10,685 nt of DNA from assembly GCA_023249255.1 (NCBI GenBank), contig JAHFCY010000106.1, positions 1 through 10,685 on the forward strand, given 5' to 3'. Positions 7,201 through 10,685 of the stretch are shown piece after piece (position 1 is the stretch's first letter; every line of letters starts with the position of its first letter). A program made the translations under genes and the position numbers. The notes below the pieces were generated by a model. The model saw only the letters and a program-made list of their open reading frames with translations. It had not been told where the DNA came from and ran no database searches. This DNA comes from Candidatus Lindowiibacteriota bacterium. GTDB taxonomy: Bacteria > Lindowbacteria > 2-12-FULL-62-27.

Positions 7201-7537
7201 CGGCAAAACTGTGAATGGTGCCGATAAACGCGTTGTCGATGCCTGATAGCGCGTCCTGCAACAAAGCGCGATCATCCGGTTTGAGTTTGCCGCTTTCGAG
7301 TTCAGCCAATATTTTTTCCAGAATGCGATATCGGAGTTCTCCGGCAGCGCGGCGCGTGAACGTGACCGCCGCCAGCCGGTGGATGGGTGCGGGATTGCGG
7401 GAGTCCGCCGGCGCCAGCAGATTCAGAAACCTGTCGACGATGATCGCCGTCTTGCCGGTGCCCGCGCCCGCGTCGATGACAACATTTTGTTTCCGTTCTG
7501 CGCGGATTTCTTCACGCGCTTTCTCGTCAGCCAGCAT
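4295..7537 (-). CDS. addA: AddA-type (RecB-like) ATP-dependent helicase-nuclease subunit
   Basis: This is the SF1A helicase and 3'-strand nuclease subunit of an AddAB-type complex that resects double-strand breaks for RecA loading. ATG 7537 (1080 residues) is chosen because a GGGG stretch precedes it and it overlaps addB by 11 bases; TTG 7573 would add 12 residues. Residue numbers here count from TTG 7573. Helicase motifs in order: Walker A AGAGTGKT 35-42; Ia AAVTFTRRAAGEL 68-80; GTIHSFADRLL 118-128; Walker B VDEFQD 385-390; III VGDAKQSIYRFR 419-430; IV TTNFRS 455-460; V QAKGLEYPVVIL 745-756; VI AYVAVTRARDLLVL 815-828. The C-terminal PD-(D/E)XK nuclease has H943 in FGLTVHRAL, D1016 in GYIDLL, D1029 and K1031 in VIDYKTD, and Q1050/Y1054 in KQLQSY. 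All motifs are intact and the length fits AddA (about 1,000-1,250). It follows addB and ends tail to tail on the phage capsid gene. Confidence 0.92.
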   Translation of the reverse strand: MLADEKAREEIRAERKQNVVIDAGAGTGKTAIIVDRFLNLLAPADSRNPAPIHRLAAVTFTRRAAGELRYRILEKILAELESGKLKPDDRALLQDALSGIDNAFIGTIHSFADRLLKLRPTEAELSPAYGIEENTGELVSITFEILCRAAKERNMTEAASMNSGLAKELENTLNDYILAGYALETSGGSFAKTHGLDSLVESMIESRDVQPDFKSPSAPDFSEIRKMARVAAKSIRILDPTSPGFRLLQGLSFDLDRVVAAKDGISILRAVRLLGESGFETLQKERDFLNDEAGWELKKSLKESSIPGISTPVMQWMCARLARLGPAVCAIYERVKREHEVVDQLDLLLKLRDVLRKEEHRVFYSGMFDHIFVDEFQDTDPVQADIVRLLVSVKAGGKPRPGSVTIVGDAKQSIYRFRRADISAYEKFREWLEKNGALTRSLTTNFRSVAPLVNFVNERFEKIMGKVENGKIFDPENGAVFYEALTESAAGNGPAVHLIPIAGNGDDKLKVDAWRSIEAESLARYVLHLKTSGFRVRDQETDSTRPMRWRDVAVLSLTTTSWNRIFAEFDRFGIPYAARGGSVFARDPAVRAIILALRAIADSADGPALAQYFRPPFWILSMDDVAGESKAFQQAQEVLSDLRFRRLQRPAFETARDLLDRTRCVATVLGSPNGAQTLAKIQELLNILDMRSRSGLDFDAVTLDLREWIDGPPQMDAPEPVSDDIVRFTTVYQAKGLEYPVVILADVFQEKTHSDSKSWMASVAKGTPEAVIRLTEVKGEVPAGAALRERDKSFGDAEMIRKAYVAVTRARDLLVLCRPASASDKFLYKPLMSECAKTVQTIGAFTPGRIPSWAGSSKEQPLFRPAPAISADPCEKKWKKSLVTAIRPEAAPRAITATARMEIETEEDSSEKFRRDKSEGRFGAVFGLTVHRALQMLANGAAGTGQEIVSRCAAECQLTTHLAEAVADVERAWSAVSKIHGDKFSEYPVSAIRPDGYLDIGYIDLLCIGEKEIWVIDYKTDVPPKGRDPSPSPVYMKQLQSYASILTDTKIFRPRPIRSGLLYTATGVLVEINAAKDSVR

Positions 7538-10500
7538 GTTTGGCGCCCCGCTTTTTGGGTTTGCCGCTGTCAAATGTTTTTTCCGGTGGTTTCCTCAAGG
7601 CAAAAAATTTCGCTGCCGCGCCGCCGCCCGCCTTCATTTTTTCTTCCGCCAACACCCGATTATCTCCGCAGACCGGCTTGAACGGACAGCGCTCACAGTC
7701 CTTCTTATTTACCGTGTGCGGAAATGTTCCCTCCTTGAGAAGGCCGGCGGCCAATTCCAGCCACTCTTTGCCATGTTTCAGCAGGACGTCAAAATCGCCG
7801 CCGATATATGATCGTTCAACGGGAACCTGAGAGGACACATACATGTAACCGGCGCCGACCGGAGGGGGAACGCCCATGTCCGCGGCTGTTTTACCAAGGG
7901 CCAGAGCATAGACCGCCAATTGTATATCCAATACAGGGTCAGGCGGGTCGTCCTGTTTTCGGAAATGCGGTTTGCCGGTTTTGAAATCCCGCACAAATGA
8001 TTTTCCGCCAACCACATCGATGCGATCCATGATTCCTTTAACCAACAGGCCGGACAGATTCAGATCTCCGGCGACTCCGAACGATTTTTCGATGCCGCCT
8101 ATACGGACCATCGGTTTACGATTCCATTCAAACCGGATAACGGATTCGACATCGCGTTCAAGCCGTTCGCGCTGAGCTGACCGATTGTTTTCGCCAACGA
8201 GAGGGTAAAAGCGGACAAGCGCGGCGAATTGCAGGCAGGCTTCCACTTTGGCCGCATCAAGCCATTGATCCAGCGATTTATGGCTCTTGTAGAAATCACC
8301 GCCACACTTTTTAAAAAAGGATTCCATCACGGCATGAAAAAGACTTCCGTATGTCATCGCATCCAGATTATTGATGTCCGGCAATTCGGATGGCTCGCCC
8401 CAGCCGATCACTTTTTCAAAGAGGTACCGGCGCGGACATTCCATCATCGTGCGAAGCGCCGTGGCGGACAGCGGCTTTTCTTCCAACCGGGCGGATCGCA
8501 AAAATCCGTCGAGAGGTCCGGGGTTTGGCGCGGCGGCCTTTGCCAGAAACTCCGCGATATCTTTGGAGTCGGACCGGGGGATCAGCATTTTGAAATACCC
8601 ATCGCGCGCAATTCTGCCGGGGCCAAAATAATCCCGACGAACGGCGGAGGATCGCAAATATTTTGGATCGAATTTCACCGTTTCGGCGTTCGGACGGCGC
8701 AACGCCGCCGCAATTTCCAAAAAAAGGCTGGACGGTTCATGGACCGTGCCGTCCAGCGTCTGGCGGGGCGCGCTGAAAATGATGCTCTCCTTCGCGTGGC
8801 TGACGATCCGATGAATGTTCTGTATGGAAGCAAGCGGCTGATGCGCTGCCAGACGAATGGGGTGATTCAGGAGCAATCGGTCCGCATCCGGCAGAAGCGG
8901 GTCATCCGAGGCGGCGCCGCCGACCGATCCCTCTGCCAATCCCATGATACGGACGGCGTCAAATGGAATTCCCGCGGCCTTGTCCGGCGTGCCAATAAAT
9001 ATTCTCGCCTCGCCAAATCGGCCGACAGAGCGTCTTAGAGAGCGGATCTGGCGATGGATGACAGCAAGAGCGTCGTTCCCTGTTCGATTCAGGGAAAGAA
9101 AAGGTATGATCGAATCATCGAGATCGTTGAACACGCCCGCATTGTCGAAGACAACCGTAAAATTTTTCCAAAATGATTTCATTGCCGGCCACAGGCGATC
9201 CAATGATTCTCCTCGTGAGACCATTTCCGCGAGATTCACCAATGAGCGCACGGCCGGGAGAACCGCTTTCATCGGGTCCAGATAGCGTTTCGCGTTCCTG
9301 ACCTCGCGCTCGAGTTTTTCGGATGCATCCGTCAATTTGACCAATTCCTCCAGATGGGCAATGCGGCGTTCGAACCCGGTCACCCATTCCGCAGCTCCCT
9401 CCGGCCGGGCCGGCGACCCACCGAGAGTTCCGCAGACCCAGACGATTTCCATCGAATCCGATAATGTCAGATGCCGGTTCTCGAACTTTCCGACCGGCTT
9501 GTCAAACTGCAGAAACGGGAGAACTCGGAAAAACTCATCGACGCGCAGGCCATTTTGGAGCGCGAGGATCAGCGCCTGAAATCGCTGGCCGATTTGAATG
9601 TCCGTGACGGGCAGACCGCCGGCGACATGAACAGGCGGGTCATCTGCGGGCCAGGGCAGACGCGCGAGGCGGCTGTAGAGCATCCCTGACAGTGGATCGC
9701 TTTCGGGAACAATGATAGCGATTCGTTCGAGACGAGTACCCCCGGTAACACAGTCACAGACCCAATCGACCGCGGCGGCGATTTCCTCGGCAAGGCTGCC
9801 ATGCAATTCAGCATGCACCGTGCGGTCAGGACCCTTTGAAACCGGCCGGCCCTTTCGGCCCAGTTCGTCCGGGGCGGCAAAAAGATATTTTTTCAGGATA
9901 CAAAGTTCGGTGGTCTCGGAAGCTGGCGGATTTCGGCTTTCAGGCGCGAGGCCTCGAAGCCGCGCTGCCATTTGCTTCAATCTCTCTTCTTCCTCCAAAC
10001 GGCGCGGGTTAGCCGTCAGAAACGCTGCGTCGAGATTCGGAACAGCCGAGAGAAATTCCAATTCGGATTCATCGGGATGGCGCAGAAGACATGCGAAAAC
10101 CCGTCCTGCCGGACGTGCCACGACCTTGGCCGCGTCGCGGAGTATCTTGTGTCGGTCGGCGTAGGGATGATTGAGGGAGTCGAGAACAGCCGCAAGGTCG
10201 AGGAATCTGCCGCGGGATATCTGATCCGTCGCCGACTTGGCCGCGGCCCGGAGGGCGGCGCTGTCTACGCCGGCGGCGCGCAGGTCGTCAAACGTTCGGG
10301 CGAATGCATCCGCGAATCCGGCGCCGGTACGAAGCTGTTCGATGTCGAAGTATTTCAATTTGCCTTGAAGCGCGTGCCCGTCAAAAAGTTCCTCCAGCAT
10401 GACAGGCTCAACGTTTTCAGCGCCGGGCAGCGCCGGTTTGCCGGCGAGAAGCAGGATATCCGCGGCAAACCGGACCGGCCGCATGAAGCGCGTGCCGATC

Positions 10501-10661
10501 AGGAGACTGCGCCAATCGGGATTGGACGCGATCTCGCGGCGGAACGCGTGGGTGATCCGCTCCGCGGGAACAAGAACGGTTCGTTCCGCTGATGGGGACT
10601 TCAGAGAAATATCAGCCCATATACGGACAATTTCCTCGAACGCGTTTGAAAGGTACAGCAT
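7527..10661 (-). CDS. addB: AddB-type nuclease subunit with iron-sulfur cluster
   Basis: This is the 1044-residue partner of AddA; it would cut the 5' strand and, in AddAB complexes, scan for the recombination hotspot. ATG 10661 has an AAAGGA ribosome binding site seven bases upstream. The C-terminal RecB-type nuclease is complete: C742 in MMECPRRYLFEKVIG, H776 in YGSLFHAVMESF, D879 in KGIMDRID, D892 and K894 in VRDFKTGK, and Q914/Y918 in DIQLAVYAL. C989, C992 and C998 (DCERCPFKPVC) complete with C742 the four-cysteine 4Fe-4S staple of AddB and related nucleases. The N-terminal 700 residues are the inactive helicase-like region; I see no Walker A there, unlike Bacillus AddB, so ATPase activity is probably confined to AddA. 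The region GRFGEARIFIGTPDKAAGIPF and VRIMGLAEGSV (about 547-580) matches the motif V-like segment of AddB/RecC-type proteins. The last codons are basic (KPKKRGAKHAG) and overlap the start of addA, indicating an operon. Confidence 0.9.
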   Translation of the reverse strand: MLYLSNAFEEIVRIWADISLKSPSAERTVLVPAERITHAFRREIASNPDWRSLLIGTRFMRPVRFAADILLLAGKPALPGAENVEPVMLEELFDGHALQGKLKYFDIEQLRTGAGFADAFARTFDDLRAAGVDSAALRAAAKSATDQISRGRFLDLAAVLDSLNHPYADRHKILRDAAKVVARPAGRVFACLLRHPDESELEFLSAVPNLDAAFLTANPRRLEEEERLKQMAARLRGLAPESRNPPASETTELCILKKYLFAAPDELGRKGRPVSKGPDRTVHAELHGSLAEEIAAAVDWVCDCVTGGTRLERIAIIVPESDPLSGMLYSRLARLPWPADDPPVHVAGGLPVTDIQIGQRFQALILALQNGLRVDEFFRVLPFLQFDKPVGKFENRHLTLSDSMEIVWVCGTLGGSPARPEGAAEWVTGFERRIAHLEELVKLTDASEKLEREVRNAKRYLDPMKAVLPAVRSLVNLAEMVSRGESLDRLWPAMKSFWKNFTVVFDNAGVFNDLDDSIIPFLSLNRTGNDALAVIHRQIRSLRRSVGRFGEARIFIGTPDKAAGIPFDAVRIMGLAEGSVGGAASDDPLLPDADRLLLNHPIRLAAHQPLASIQNIHRIVSHAKESIIFSAPRQTLDGTVHEPSSLFLEIAAALRRPNAETVKFDPKYLRSSAVRRDYFGPGRIARDGYFKMLIPRSDSKDIAEFLAKAAAPNPGPLDGFLRSARLEEKPLSATALRTMMECPRRYLFEKVIGWGEPSELPDINNLDAMTYGSLFHAVMESFFKKCGGDFYKSHKSLDQWLDAAKVEACLQFAALVRFYPLVGENNRSAQRERLERDVESVIRFEWNRKPMVRIGGIEKSFGVAGDLNLSGLLVKGIMDRIDVVGGKSFVRDFKTGKPHFRKQDDPPDPVLDIQLAVYALALGKTAADMGVPPPVGAGYMYVSSQVPVERSYIGGDFDVLLKHGKEWLELAAGLLKEGTFPHTVNKKDCERCPFKPVCGDNRVLAEEKMKAGGGAAAKFFALRKPPEKTFDSGKPKKRGAKHAG

Positions 10662-10685
10662 GTCAGAATCCTTTCATTGCTGTGG

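Noticed and set aside
1-10685. CRISPR array, tRNA, rRNA, insertion sequence or attachment site
   Set aside because: No spaced direct repeats, cloverleaf, transposase or integrase signature was found on reading both strands; short attachment repeats cannot be excluded without the other end of the element.

Overview
The window joins two unrelated blocks. Bases 1-4298 hold part of a tailed-phage head-assembly module: the C-terminal part of a portal protein, a prohead protease with a scaffold-like coiled-coil tail, a small decoration-type protein and an HK97-fold-type major capsid protein. All are on the + strand. A two-gene toxin-antitoxin-like cassette (DUF4160-type protein plus an HTH protein) sits on the - strand between portal and protease. 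Bases 4295-10661 hold two large - strand genes for an AddAB-type helicase-nuclease, addB upstream of addA, with overlapping reading frames. The sequence is GC-rich and genes are packed almost end to end. The only clearly AT-rich non-coding stretch is the roughly 70 bases between the cassette and the protease gene. The host is probably a GC-rich Gram-negative-type bacterium, perhaps Deltaproteobacteria-like or a candidate phylum. That is a guess from family resemblance only, since no taxonomic marker gene is present.

Phage block. The gene order (portal, protease/scaffold, decoration, major capsid) is the standard head order of siphovirus- and myovirus-type phages. Two things stand out. First, the protease gene has a strong ribosome binding site in front of an internal in-frame ATG (2291), exactly where the protease domain ends and the coiled coil begins. 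This suggests a separately made scaffold, as in lambda C/Nu3. Second, the major capsid gene is interrupted by an in-frame TAG at 3876-3878, after which the same frame continues with the rest of a typical capsid protein to a TAA at 4298. The decoration gene also ends in TAG and lies in the same frame, so 2877-4298 is one open frame broken only by two TAGs.

Junction and repair block. The capsid stop codon overlaps the addA stop codon by four bases, tail to tail, with no head-tail connector or tail genes in between. This points to a degraded prophage end, a rearrangement or an assembly join next to host addAB. AddA keeps every SF1 helicase motif and a complete PD-(D/E)XK nuclease. AddB keeps its nuclease and the four iron-sulfur cysteines but shows no Walker A motif at its N terminus. 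Both proteins look intact, so the repair locus is probably functional, while the phage block may be decaying, subject to readthrough, or recoded.
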